From Rhipicephalus microplus (taxonomy: Eukaryota; Arthropoda; Arachnida; Ixodida; Ixodidae): a stretch of 64,000 bases of DNA. Numbering within the stretch: position 1 is the first letter of the stretch; every line of letters starts with the position of its first letter. This document shows positions 44,896-56,382 of this stretch, one piece after another. Made by a program: the position numbers and the translations under genes. Below the pieces are notes generated by a model. The model was not told the DNA's origin. It did no database searches and was given only the letters and a program-made list of their open reading frames with translations. The DNA lies in assembly GCF_043290135.1 (NCBI RefSeq), contig NC_134700.1:237678088-237742087 (forward strand). The letters run 5' to 3'.

Positions 44896-46401
44896 GCGTG
44901 CGCGATTGTAGACACTGTTCGATCGTCACGACGCCAATAATAAGACAATTGAACAGGTACGACAACTTAAGCCAAGTAGCGACGAGCCGCTTCGCCATCG
45001 CGTTCCCAGGTTCAGACAGCTCCTATTCAGGTCTGATTATTTGAGCAAAAGATATTCTTGTTTCAATTAACTTTACTAAGTATCTAACTGTCATGAAATG
45101 CGCCATTTTTTATAACTAATATGCCCGAATTTTTTTTAACGTGCGTGTTGATATCATGTCACCTTAACAACCAGATATAGATGCTGAGCAATGAACAGCA
45201 ATAAAGCGATTAAGAGTTGAAGCTTGGGCGTATTGGTTGAACAGACAAATCGGTTGTGTGCGTCATGTGCGCGACTTGATAACACTTGTTTTTCTTCCTT
45301 GTCCCCGTCTTTTGCGCTGTGTTCCCTCCAGTAGCACACAAAGCAACGACTCAATTTATTGCAAACGTGCAATAAAAAGAACCGGGCCAGCCCCGATCCG
45401 CTACAACGCGCGCTGTCTATTAAGCGATTCTCTGGAAATTCCGTAAAATACAGGCCGAGCGTACGCCACGAACTCTTTCCTCTTGGCTGGCGACGAAACC
45501 TGCCATAATGCTGCGGGACGCTGACAGTCATGTACGTCCGGCTGGAAAGCCGTCCAGTTGAAGCTCATTTGCAGAAAAGGCAACACGGACATTGAAATTT
45601 AGATGAATTGCCATTCGCGCATTACTGTTGCTTGGCATGAATCTATCTCTTTCGCTATCAAAAAATTTAGTTATCGAATGTTTGCATGATGCAGGCACGC
45701 AGCAGACTGTCGGCTAAAGATACTCATAGTTCATACTGTAAGCATAGGTTGATCCTTCGAAAGTAAATTTGTAGAGCCCGTGGACCCCAATGCATTGCTT
45801 CAAATATTTCTCTGAGAAACTATAATAGTACTAGTGTGCTGAACAGCTTTATTATATCGCTCCTCGGAGACGCATATTCTTGTATATACATTGCGAAACA
45901 CTACTGACATGTCTTTGTCGTGATTTACACGCTTACACAGTTGACGCGCTTTGAAGCAAAGGCTGTTCTTTTTTTTTTCCTTCAAAGGGACACTAAAGGC
46001 AACTGACAATTGATGTCATAGTGAAAGCTCAATGTATGGAAACGTCTAACACGGCAATACTATTATCAACAGCAATACCTTACTTACCAAGAAATTAAGC
46101 TAACTGCATCAAAAGACGTGCGCCAGGAAGTGGGACATTTGCGAAATGATCCTGATGACGTGAGAATGTACAGTTAAATTAATCACTAGTAATCAAACTA
46201 GCTGCAATAAAAAAAACGTTTAGTGCATCAAAAGACGTAGTAAAATGCTGCTTATCTGTTCCTGTTTGTTTGTAGAAAAAAGAACCACCTGGCATTACTA
46301 TGGCAAACGGCACGAGTGGTTCATAAACTCAGTTTTTGACTGGTTAGGCTGGATGGGTAGTGTCCTCTAGCGGAGCCCAGTTGAACGAAGCAGGCAGAAT
46401 C
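44896..46401. other. intron sequence, nothing assigned
   Basis: No exon recognised. A GGGACACTAAAGGCAACTGA word at about 45987 looks like a dispersed-element end, but no partner end was located. Confidence 0.4.
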
Positions 46402-47688
46402 ATGGCCTCCGAGATTGCAAATGCGCGGCGGGTTGTTTTTTTTTTTTTTTTTTTTTGTTGTTGACGTCCCAATCACACGGAGAGCGCATGTTTCCGGAGG
46501 TGGGCGTGGCCCGCTCTTTTCTCCGCACCACGGCGCTGCCTTTCGGTCGAAAAGGCTGCAGCGCTGTTGGCTAGGCTTCTATGTGGCGAGAAAAAGTTGG
46601 TTTTGCACTTTTATATAACTTTGTGTTCATTTGGAAATGTCGGGTCAAGGTGTACGAGAGGCAAAGTGAACGCTGGGGCGTTTTATTTTCAAATGTTTTT
46701 TTTTTTTATTTTGCTGTAGATTGGTGCCGCCCATATTAGAGCAGTTAAAATTGCGATGCCTCTGCAAGAGATCCGCATGTGCTCGAAACTATACTTCGAA
46801 TTTCGCGGCCTGTATAGTGGGGGGGGGGGGGAGGCACTGGCGAAAAAAAAAAAACAAATATGGCAGCCCGATCCTTTTTATTCTCCGGTAGTCTACCTCG
46901 ACAAATATTTGGTTTTCTGAAAGACGCCGTTCGGCCGCATGTGCAACCCTTTGATTTGGATGCAGTAGAGATAACTTTAAATGAACACGATACTGACATT
47001 GCCATTGTGCTACAGAACCATAATCAAAATACAGATGACGAAAAAAGGAGACGATGATAACTCAAGCACTTTCACTGTGAAGGATGTAGGGAATAAATGC
47101 AGGTCGGCTAATCGTAGTCTTTCACAATATCCCGGGAAAATTACTTATCACATTAATAAGTGGCACGATCAGAGCACTTAATTATCTAGAACGTAAGTGG
47201 AATTCGGTTGACGACCTGATAAATATCGATACGCGATAAAATAGTAAAACGATCTATACCGATACGAGGGCAATATGATTCAACGACAATAACTTGCCCA
47301 GTCTTTACCCACATACGCGTCTCCAGTAAGGGGGAATGCTAGAATGCCTCTGTCACAAACGAAATAACATCTCAAAGCAATGATCTATATAAGAAAAATT
47401 CAGCAGTTGCCTTGCCTTGATTCGCCAATTGGATCAAAATAAAAGCAGTAACAGAAAAAGAATACTTGCCTTCAGTGCAGTCAGAAGACTTGTCAGTGCT
47501 TTTGCTCACACGCGAGAAAAAAAATCATTCACACGCTGAAATTCCGTGCGCTCGAGGAACCCTCTTTAAACGCGCTCCCTCGCGGTAACCGAGCGCGTGA
47601 GGCAATACTCGCTGGTTTTGCTGGGGAGCGCGGCGATTGGGACGGCCGGAGAGAACCCCGCCGCGCGCTCGCAATCTCGGAGGCCATG
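46402..47688. mobile_element. 1.3-kb element with GGCCTCCGAGATTGC terminal inverted repeats
   Basis: Left end 46402-46433 (ATGGCCTCCGAGATTGC...GCGCGGCGGG) and the reverse complement of the right end 47656-47688 match over about 32 bp with a few differences. Flanks GCAGAATC and GTGGAATC agree at 6 of 8 positions, an imperfect 8-bp target duplication. The ends match the 64-bp foldback at 42226. The interior has T, G and A homopolymers and one short open frame (46860-47057) but no recognisable transposase. Confidence 0.65.
46860..47057 (+). CDS. uncharacterised 65-codon open frame inside the 1.3-kb element
   Basis: ATG at 46860; the peptide begins MAARSFLFSGSLPRQIFG and turns acidic (LDAVEITLNEHDTDI) with a basic end EKRRR. 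Composition looks more protein-like than neighbouring frames, and the ATG follows poly-A sequence. No family recognised. It may be a captured exon or chance. Confidence 0.25.
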   Translation: MAARSFLFSGSLPRQIFGFLKDAVRPHVQPFDLDAVEITLNEHDTDIAIVLQNHNQNTDDEKRRR

Positions 47689-47853
47689 GTGGAATCATGG
47701 CCTCTGAGGTAGCTATAAATTGTTCAATGGCTGCTGTTGCTACTGTGGTTCCAGCTACTTTCTCTTTGCTGCTACTGGTGTCGGCGGCCGCGAAGTAAAG
47801 GCAACGTCGGGCACGCCAAGTCTGAATGACCGCTTTCAGGCGCGGTTGATTTG

Positions 47854-48088
47854 AAGTTCGCTAACACGATACGGACCATTAAAACGTGATTTTATTTCAA
47901 AATAGGCGCTTCATTGGCACAAATCTAGCACTGCGAGGTTTCCGGACCGCTATTTCAACAATTGGCGTCAAGTGCGCTAACACGATACGGACCATTAAAA
48001 CGTGATTTTATTTCAAAATAGGCGCTTCATTGGCACAAAACTAGCACTGCGAGGTTTCCGGACCGCTATTTCAACAATTGGCGTCAAC
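47854..48088. repeat. 116-bp tandem duplication
   Basis: Two units of 116 bp starting AAGT(T/G)CGCTAACACGATACGG and ending ATTGGCGTCAA, differing at about two positions. Recent local duplication; non-coding. Confidence 0.93.
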
Positions 48089-48438
48089 TTAATATTTGGT
48101 CCCTTTAGGGACACTATGCACCTATCTTACATGTACCACCGACAATGCCGTCTCACAACTTCTAGACTGGTCACACTCTATGAAGCGCTATGACAACACG
48201 TAACATTTGAGCCACTGAACTCTATTCGTTCATACAAGTTGACAGACCCTCAACTTTCAACCGACAGAGCTTCAACTACGGCATGTGAGGAAGAAATATC
48301 CCCTGAGATTAATAATAACAATATTAATTGTGACAATAATACCATCAGAAAATGTAAAACCCCAACATCTGAACTGACATTAAACAATACAAAAACTACA
48401 GTAAATACAAGTACCACAGTAAACAAAAAAAATTGTGT

Positions 48439-48718
48439 CGATTGATATGTGGGGTTTAACGTCCCAAAACCACCATATGATTATGAGAGACGCAGTAGTG
48501 GAGGACTCCGGAAATTTTGACCCCCTGGGGTTCTTTAACGTGCTCCCAAATCAGAGCACACGGGCCTACATTTCCGCCTCCATCGGAAATGCAGCCGCCA
48601 CAGCCGGGATTCGATCCCGCGACATGCGGGTGCCTTCGCCACGACATGCGGGTGCCTTCGCCACGACATGCGGGTGCCTTCGCCGAGTGCCTTCGCCACT
48701 AGACCACCGCGGCGGGGC
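48439..48718 (-). mobile_element. Ruka-like SINE with an internal 22-bp triplication
   Basis: Otherwise typical copy, but within the tRNA head a 22-bp unit GACATGCGGGTGCCTTCGCCAC is repeated at 48621, 48643 and 48665, plus a partial fourth (GTGCCTTCGCCAC). The expansion lies between the B-box side and the A-box side of the head, enlarging the element to 280 bp. Confidence 0.92.
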
Positions 48719-48867
48719 CGGAAGATCGTATCGTCACTTACGTAACAAAAATGCATTACTGTACGAAGAAAAAGTTGAGCACTGCGAATTTTCGCACTGC
48801 ACCTTCTTGAACATCCACACAAACGTAGCGTGAGTATGTCGTTTGAATAATGACTCCTGAGAGTGCC

Positions 48868-48895
48868 GTTAATAATAATAATAATAATAATAATG

Positions 48896-48958
<63 letters not shown>

Positions 48959-48980
48959 GTAGTAGTAGTAGTAGTAGTAA

Positions 48981-49014
<34 letters not shown>
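48868..49014. repeat. (AAT)n(TAG)n compound microsatellite
   Basis: About 90 bp of AAT units continuing into TAG units. The Asn/Ser-rich and Tyr-rich frames are artefacts. Confidence 0.98.
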
Positions 49015-49015
<1 letters not shown>

Positions 49016-49587
49016 TGAAGGCTCAACCGTTAACACGACAAAAAGATTCCTCATTTAGGTTTCAAAGTGCTCAACCATGTTATAGGCTTGAGTCCAAATG
49101 GCTTCGCACAAGTGGCCGCTTTTGTTTGGCACAAAAGAAAATCAACGCGCAACAATTAGTACGGATGAAATATTTCTTGTCTTTTTTTTAGTTTTAGCTT
49201 TTTTAAACGTAACTGTCATATCGACGCGCCTCTGCGTTGACGTCAGCAGAGCCCATTGCGACCGGTACCTTCATGGAAGACGCACGTGAGACTCGTGCCA
49301 AATAAAACCCGCCGTTTGAAACGATTCATTTCCAAGAATCCTAAAGTATATACCCACGCACGAAGGCACGAGGTAACAAGGGAACAGACTAAAGAGAACG
49401 GTATTCTGCTGCGGATCAATATAATGCGGGTTATCATACAAGTCACGACGGCGACTGTGGTCTGCGCGGAACACTTCTGGATTGCGAATGAAGAAATATT
49501 AGCCACCTTGCGTTTGTTACCGTTCATCTGAATGACATTGCTTGGACTTTTCTGTACTTCGCTATCATCGGCTACGAGTAAAAAAAT

Positions 49588-49933
49588 CACCGCATATCCA
49601 CACAGTGAATGATGATGAGTGGGGTCATAGTCCCTCATGGGACTATGGCGGGGCAAAGCGTCCATCAGTCCGTCCGCGCTTCCATCCGTTCGTTCTTGCT
49701 TTTGTCCGTCCGTCCGTCCGGGCGTCTGCGCTTCTATCCATCCGTCTGTGCGTCCGTCTGTCTGTCCGTCCGTCTGTCTGTACGCCTGTCCATTCGTCCA
49801 TCCGTCCATCTAGTGAACACTCCAAGTACCGCCATCTCGCATTTTTTCATCATATATTCATCATATACAAGTACCACCATCTTGCGGACATTCTAAGGAC
49901 AAAACGAGAGGTGGCTACCTGTATATACTACTG

Positions 49934-49971
<38 letters not shown>

Positions 49972-50036
49972 GCCACTACTACTACTACATACAACGGGGA
50001 CGCACGACCCACGGCTTAAGGAGCTTCGCCCCTAAA
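49588..50036 (+). repeat. minisatellite-bearing repeat, copy 3
   Basis: Begins CGCATATCCACACAGTGAATGATGATGAGTGGGG, passes through degenerate CGTC tetramers, then ACCGCCATCTCGCATTTTTTCATC, a (TAC)n run at 49930-49990, and ends CACGGCTTAAGGAGCTTCGCCCCTAAAAC. The same ends are seen at 7335 and 24241. Confidence 0.75.
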
Positions 50037-50112
50037 ACACGCCTTCTCGAGCCTAAAAGCGCGATCTTCATTTCCTCGACCAGCCACTTCCAGCTATATA
50101 GCTTCCACGATT

Positions 50113-50590
50113 GTATAGTGGTTTCCACTGGCTAGACTGCTGGCCCGAAGGTCGCGGGTTCGATTGCCGTAGCGGTGGTCGCACTTCCACAGCGGGGAGA
50201 GGCCCGCGTGTACTTGGATTTAGTTGCCCGTTAAAAGGCCAGTCAACGGGCTCCGAAACGCGCTGGAAAAGCACGCGCATTTTTTCCTCCGCGTGACCAA
50301 CCTCCTTGCACGCGCAGTGACGTCAACTCGGCAATCGGCGACGTGACGCAGCTCGTCGATTGGTCTAAACCAGGTCTCGACAAACAGTAATGAAGTCAAC
50401 GTCACCGCTCGCCGAGTTGACGTCACTGCGCGTGGAAGGAGGTTGGTCAGGCGTTCGGAAGATGCGCGAGCGTTTACGGCGCGTTTCGGAGCCTGTTGAC
50501 TGGCCCTTTTAAAGAACGCCAGGAGGTCGAAAATTTGCGGAGCTCTACACTACGGCGTCCCTCCTAATCATATTGTGGTTTAACCCGAAC
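50113..50590 (+). mobile_element. tRNA-derived SINE interrupted by a MITE
   Basis: Head TGTATAGTGGTTTCCACTGGC and B box GTCGCGGGTTCGATTGCCG occur before 50234; the body resumes at 50509 with TTAAAGAACGCCAGGAGGTCG and CTACACTACGGCGTCCCTCC. Removing the insert restores the SINE order seen in other copies (GTTAAAGAAC...). Confidence 0.8.
50235..50508. mobile_element. TTAA-flanked MITE with long terminal inverted repeats
   Basis: 274 bp bounded by TTAA at 50231-50234 and 50509-50512. Ends AAGG(G)CCAGTCAAC and GTTGACTGGCCCTT are inverted copies, and pairing extends inward through GGCTCCGAAACGCGC and further through CCAACCTCCTT / AAGGAGGTTGG and GTGACGTCAACTCGGC-type blocks, so most of the element folds back. 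TTAA duplication fits piggyBac- or Kolobok-type mobilisation. No coding capacity. Confidence 0.88.
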
Positions 50591-50599
50591 CATTACGTT

Positions 50600-51394
50600 A
50601 ACAAAGATATCGTGTTTTACTGCCACGATATGTTTGTTAGCAAGCACCAAGAGAGAGAGAATAAAATGTGGGAAAGGCAGGGAGGTTAACCAAAAATCGG
50701 AGCACCCGTTTTGCTACCCTGCACGAAGGGAAGGGAGAGTGGGGAAGAAAGATAAGAAAGAAAGCGAAGAGCGAAATAGACGAGCGAAAGAGAAACAAGT
50801 GAGCTGGGCTGCTATAGCCTATTCAATTCGGTCATTCCATCGACGCAGGCGTCGCCATGTAGCCGCGCTCCGGAGCTGTCACACGGTGATAAAACTGCGA
50901 CTCAGTTCGCACTTTCAGTAGTCATAAACCAATGAACGCGTCTTCACGCCCTGCGACGCTGACGTAAACGCTCGCGACATCACCGTCTCATCCGCCATTT
51001 CGACATTCCGCTGCGCTGCCTATAGGAATGATCGAATACGCAAAAAGTTCCATAAGGCGTCTTCGCTGATTCTCTTGGCGAAGAGAGATCATGTCGCCTT
51101 TCAAGCACTGACTGCTCTGACGAGGGTCTGTCATCAAGGCGAGCTAACGCAGTAGCTATAGCTGCCGTCATTGCACGCTGTATGGAGGGCAGTGACGGAG
51201 AACGTGCCCTATCGTTTCATCGCCGCCGCAGTGATCGCAAGCAGCACTGAGCAAGCACCAACAGCGTTAAAACAGAGTTGTAAAAGCGTGCCTTATAAAT
51301 TTGTCAATTTGGGGCGGTGTTTGACTAGCGCACATTTAGCGACCTTTGCTTTCTTTTGATTCTTTCTTTTTATTTGTTCTAAGGCCTAAACAGA
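50600..51394. other. intron sequence with a dispersed-repeat fragment
   Basis: At 50660-50760 a copy of the AGGGAGGTTAACC repeat (see 13855). The rest, including a CpG-richer part near 50930-51000, has no supported feature. Confidence 0.4.
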
Positions 51395-51634
51395 CTTGAT
51401 TGATTTGTGGTGTTTAACGTCCCAAAACCACCATTTGATTATGAGAGACGCCGTAGTGGAGGGCTCCGGAAATTTTGACCACCTGGGGTTCTTTAACGTG
51501 CACCCAAATCTGAGTACACGGGCCTACAACATTTCCGCCTCCATCGGAAATGCAGCCGCCGCAGCCGGGAATCGAACCCGCGACCTGCGGGTCAGCAGCC
51601 GAGTACCTTAGCCACTAGACCACCGCGGCGGGGC
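51395..51634 (-). mobile_element. Ruka-like SINE with 12-bp target duplication, beside an ADAMTS exon
   Basis: Full-length copy with clean A- and B-box regions (GGGAATCGAACCCGCGA; CCACTAGACCACCGCGGCGGGGC) flanked by GGCCTAAACAGA at 51383-51394 and 51635-51646. Its head lies only about 30 bp beyond the splice donor of the TSP1-2/3 exon, in the intron. Confidence 0.95.
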
Positions 51635-51663
51635 GGCCTAAACAGATTTAGCCAGCTACTCAC

Positions 51664-52128
51664 CGGCTGGGCAGTGGCGGCCGTTCCGTTGTTTCGCACC
51701 GCGCCGGGGCACCGGGGGTCGTCGGGGCACGGCTCGGTGTCGTTCGGCTTGGTCGCCGGGTCGCAGGCCTCCTGGCGCAGCGCCAGCTGGTCGGCCTTGC
51801 CGCGCGAGCGCACGCACAGCACGGTGTGGCGCCGCACTCCGCCGCAGGTGGCCGAGCAGGGCTGCCACGGCCCGGTCCACCAGCGCGCCGGGCACGGCTG
51901 CCGCGAACAGGGTCGCCGGCGCGTGGCCGGCCTCGACGCCGGCTCGCAGTGGGTGTCCTCGACGAGGCCGGCCTCCTTCTCGAAGCAGCGCGGCTGGGAC
52001 TCCTGCGAGCCGCCGCCGCACGTCACCGTGCACGGGCTCCAGTCCGACCAGCGCCAGTGGAACTCGGGCCGACGGCTCGCGTTCAACTCGGGCACCGTGT
52101 ACTCGTACTTGAGGCCCGGGTTCGCGGA
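51664..52128 (-). CDS. ADAMTS-type exon: end of spacer, TSP1-2 and TSP1-3
   Basis: Acceptor GCTTTTCCAG, 155 codons in phase 0, donor GTGAGT. It opens SANPGLKYEYTVP, the conserved end of the ADAMTS spacer. TSP1-2 follows with W-x-WSDWSPCTVTCGGG and six Cys (C...C...C in RCFEKE, THCEP, RRPCSRQPC). TSP1-3 starts WWTGPWQPCSATCGG and ends DTEPCPDDPRC. The last 15 residues (GAVRNNGTAATAQP) are a linker with an N-glycosylation sequon (NNGT). Very GC-rich third positions compared with flanking intron. Frames of 131-192 codons on the opposite strand are shadows of this exon. Confidence 0.95.
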
Positions 52129-52754
52129 CTGGAAAAGCAACTGCGCCGCCGCCGAAAAGGAGACCGGGGTGTGGCGAAGACGTTCCTTTATCTCCAGGTT
52201 CACTATACTAACGAATTATAACAAGTTTCACATTCTGATTGCAAATTTATAATCATAAATTTGTGGCTCCAGCAAACTACCGTGCCCAGACGCCGCATTA
52301 GTGCTTTGCTTTCGGGTAGTGCATTAGACTTACTCGTTCATTGTTCCAACTTCACGCTGGATAACGCGTTCATAAATAACTATTATACATTTTGTGGACC
52401 AAAGTAAATGTTTCTACCTGGAATTTTTTTTAATGTAGAACTATCGTGTACGCACCTAATGTCACTGCTTTGTTTTTGAATTGCACGTTTCAATCAATCA
52501 GTCTTATGTTTTCGCTTTATCTTTACGTTGCATTCATCGATAAAAGTTTTGCATTTAGACGGAGGATTTATTTCTTCGTATTTCCTGCACGTAGTCCTGT
52601 TCATTCCATTTGAACTGTTGGTTCATGCATGGAGTAATTAGAGCTTGATATATTTACAAATAAATACAAGATACCATCCCATCCCACCCCATCCTTTTTT
52701 GTTTTGTTTTGGAGCTGAACGCTTCCCAATAGAACCTCTGAAGAACGCGGAATC

Positions 52755-52925
52755 GAGTCCCTCGGCCGCATTTCAATGAAGGCTAAGATGCTGGAGACTC
52801 GATTGCTTAGATTTAGGTACATGTGTTAAAAAAACCCAGGTGGTCGAAATTTCCGGAGCCCTTAACTACGGCATTCCTCATAACCATATTGTGATTTCGG
52901 GACGTTGAACGCCAACAATTATTAT
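52755..52925 (+). mobile_element. headless diverged SINE, copy with ATTATT tail
   Basis: CGCATTTCAATGAAGGC, AACCCAGGTGGTCGAAATTTCC, ACTACGGCATTCCTCATAACCAT and GGGACGTTGAACGCC align with the Ruka-like body. 5' truncated. Confidence 0.7.
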
Positions 52926-53079
52926 TGTCATTATCAATACAATCTGCGCTACAGGGAGTGACAAAGCTACATTTGGTTATCTTATGCCCGGATCACTAAG
53001 TACACGAGTGCACACAGCGGCAGGACGTTGATTACCACGCGCGAGGTCGGGAATTCCCGCTTTCAGCCAGCGCAAGATG

Positions 53080-53235
53080 TGACGGCAGCGGCACGTCTCC
53101 AGAATGCATAATAGATACGCGCGTGTACCGTCCTTACGGGTATTCGTCTGTGCACACCAGGCGGTCAAAACAATTCCGGAGCCCTCCATTAAACGGCGTT
53201 CTTGATAACTCAATGCGCGCGCTAAACTGAACACC
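53080..53235 (+). mobile_element. very diverged SINE body
   Basis: Retains ACACCAGGCGGTC, TTCCGGAGCCCTCCATTAAACGGCG and TGATAACTCAATGC. Head not recognisable. Confidence 0.5.
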
Positions 53236-55511
53236 ACAATACAAAATTTTTATGATGATCACAGAAAACATTAGGCGAATGCGAAAAAAAAAATAAAAGT
53301 GCTGCCTTCACAGTTCACACAGAGGCGTTTGTCTTTATCGCTCAGAAAAGCTGTCGTCAGCTACATATAGTCTGATCGAGGACAATCGCAAGTGATTCGC
53401 GAAGATAAATTACAAGGAAGTTCTTTACTGCCTCGTTGCCTGAATTACTGGTTGGCACATATGAATTTTACAAGGGCTGACTTCTGGCCTTGTTGGTACG
53501 ACATATATTAAGGGTTGAGCGTAGATTTATGAGGAGGGAACAAGACGATGGGCATACACACAGGTGCAACCCCATAACCAGACAACCAACAAGGGGCATT
53601 GGAAGAAATTTTTTTTGCAAGGGGTGGAGGGGGAGAGAGGGCACCCTCTTCAAATGGTCATCGTTCACTCTGTATGCCATGGCGAATGTTTTCGGGATTG
53701 ACGGGAGGAGGGAGGGTGGTACGGGCCCGGTGCTCCGTTCCCATGCGCCCCTGCAGCCGACCGCCCAACAATTTGGAGGCGCAGCCTTCGGTTAGGAGGT
53801 ACAGCCTTGGTTGTAGCCAGAATAACCGACTGAAGGGAGCCCTGAACTGTTTATTTGCTTGTCGCTTCCTTAATCTTCTCCTTTTCCTCTTTTCTAGTCT
53901 TTTTCCTTTCTTTATTCATTTATTCCTTCCTCTCTCTTTATATGCTTCTTTCTCAACCTTGGTCTTTCTATCTTTTATCTTATTTTCTCCTTTCTCTCTC
54001 TATTTCGCATTTGCTTCCTGTATTTTCTTTTATCTTTATAAGTGGTTCGCGTTACGCCAAGCACACTATTTTTTTTTTTTTGCTGATCATGGTAAGTTAT
54101 TATGATGAAGGCGCTCGAAGAACAAGAGGAGGAAGTCTTCACCTTGGCGTGAGCGCACGCTCAATATGCTGCCCATGGAGCGTATAACACCAAGCAACGA
54201 AGAAATAATACTACAGCACATGACAGCACACGACAGCCCGGCCCCATAAAGTGCTCCGCACTTCAAACTTCACTAATCGCCACTTGTACTCATCAAACGA
54301 TCAAATTGGGTCCGGTACATGATGCCCAACCCCGTGGATCTCTCTTTGTCTCCTTTCGCGCCATTGTTCATGACTAGCGTCAAACGCGGGAAAAACAACT
54401 ATGGACGACTGAACATGACGCTTTCGAAAGTTTTGCACAACAAAAGCAAAACGCTACTCAACATGCGAATTTCGGCAAATATACGCAAGGAAAAATTTTT
54501 CGCTAATAAAGCAATCAATTCACACGGAAAATTCACGAGTTTGCATTAAACGACAGCTAGCAATGCAACGTTCGCTCCATTATCGTATCTTTCTGCTGTT
54601 CTTCAATAATTCATATCGCACTGGACTGTAGCTATAGGACACACAATACGTAAACGTAGAAGATTACTATGCAGACTGGTGAAATTAATCCGGAATGTTT
54701 CACTACTGCACCCCTCGTAAGTCTCAATCTTAAGATTCAGCCAAGCAATGAAACTTTTACATGTTGCTTAAGCAATTTCAATCACCGCGGCTATCACCTC
54801 TCAAAAGAGATTTGCACGGCTAAAGCTGGCTCATTCAACACGCACTCCAATGTTGCAGGGAAGCTAGCTTTGACGAACTCGAAACACACACGCACACTTA
54901 AAGCGACGCAACTATTTGTGAGATGTGCTTCAGCACTCGTAAGCCACTACATTAACTGCGAGCCCCCAAAAACTGCAGTTTTTCTGGCAAGTAAAAAAAT
55001 AAAAAGTGGTGGATTGGGATAGTTGGTACGTAATGACAACACCTACTTTAATTCACTGCCTGGAACATGAGGCGCGAACGCGCTGCTTTTCCCTCTCTTG
55101 TTGTTTCCTCCCTTTTGGTACAGTGGCCAGCGCCTCTCGTGCCTTTTCCTCGCAAACACACACAGCTTTTGTGGCTACCTCTGCGAAGCTGGTAACTTCA
55201 TGTCACGTGACTAAACGGCACGGTGGCGAGCGCTCTCCCACGACGCCTAGTCGCAACTCGCGCCAGGAGGTGTGGCTTTCGCGATCGGGTTTGACGGAAG
55301 GCTCTCTACAAAAAAAACGGAGCGACGTTCCAGGAATGTAGTTAGAGGGGGGCGTTGGTCATGACTGTAGTGACGAGACAACGCGACACAAATACGAGCG
55401 CAACGCCTTCGTATCTTCGTTCATTGCCTTTTGCCTTAGCTGAGTTCTTTGGTTTTCAACAGTAGTTCCTCACAGACCTTGCCCAACGGAAGGTGTAATG
55501 TGACCACTCAC

Positions 55512-55756
55512 GTAGAGCACCAACTCTTGCTTGGTGGGCCCCGGTGCGTGGAGCGTGTCCCTCTCGCCCTGCCGCTGGTAGAAAAGCGTGGTGCCGGCCG
55601 CCGCGTACTCGCCGCTCCACTGGACGAGCCAGTCACCGTTGAGGAAGAACTCGCCGTCGGCCGCGCCCTGGACGGCCAGGTAGTTGCCCGACGCGCCCAG
55701 CTCCTCGACGCGGATGTTGCGAGCGCCCTTGGGCACACGACCTATCTCCGTGTAGC
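55512..55756 (-). CDS. ADAMTS-type exon: spacer domain
   Basis: Acceptor GTGTCGCAG, donor GTGAGT; 245 nt, the first two bases completing a Gly codon. It encodes the bulk of the spacer: VPKGARNIRVEELGASGNYLA with the hallmark P-x-GA-x-x-I-x-V-E-E, then FFLNGDW, a GTTLFYQR strand and the GPT...ELVLY end. In characterised ADAMTS proteins the spacer contributes to substrate and matrix binding. About 82 residues, a normal size when the end supplied by the next exon is added. High GC third positions. Confidence 0.94.
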
Positions 55757-56335
55757 CTGCGACACAGCCGATGAAGGCCTCCGTTTCGGCATAAACGTGC
55801 CTGACGATAAAGCCGTCGCATTGTATGGTAAACCAGAGTCACAAAAGCTCGCGAGGTAGAGGAAAGCTCGCGAGAGCTAAAACTGGCATCCGTCCAACCG
55901 CAGCGTAAAGATGCATGGGAGAAATCTATCCAGGCTTCTTTTGTGAAGCTTTCGTGAATGTTTCTCCATCTAGTGGACTTCTGTAGAACTGGGTTCATGG
56001 TCATAAAAAAAAGGCCCCTATTCACGGTTAGATTCATTCGTAAGAAAAAAAACGTTCAGATAGTCCCCGAGCAAGGCATGTTATTAGCGAAGTCGGCCAA
56101 CCAACGGGAACGGTCACTTACGAGCGAAAAGCCCGTTGTTAATTCCGCTCCTGGAATGTCCGTATAAATGTTCCGCCCATCTGTTTAGTGTTGCCAACCA
56201 ATGCGGCATTGCTTTGCGACGTGCTAACCAACAATTTAGCTCAGGTGGTAAATTGAACACATCACCAAGTTCTTGGAGCCGAGTTCGACTGCCGAAGATG
56301 GACTTCACTGTAACTGCGCTGCTTTCTAATATAAG

Positions 56336-56382
<47 letters not shown>

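Larger units (their letters stand above)
52129..55511. other. intron with old SINE remnants
   Basis: Between the spacer exon and the TSP1-2/3 exon. Contains two decayed SINE bodies (52755-52925 and about 53080-53235), pyrimidine-rich sequence at 53870-54050 and no supported exon; the phase match of the flanking exons leaves no need for one. Confidence 0.6.

Noticed and set aside
45978..48116. GGGACACTAAAGG-type words as ends of one large element
   Set aside because: The right-hand word (CCCTTTAGGGACAC) is its own short palindrome and not an inverted copy of the left one over more than a few bases.
51674..52252. Long plus-strand open frames (131-192 codons) over 51674-52252
   Set aside because: They lie on the opposite strand of the GC-rich TSP1-2/3 exon, which explains the absence of stops; their translations resemble no protein.
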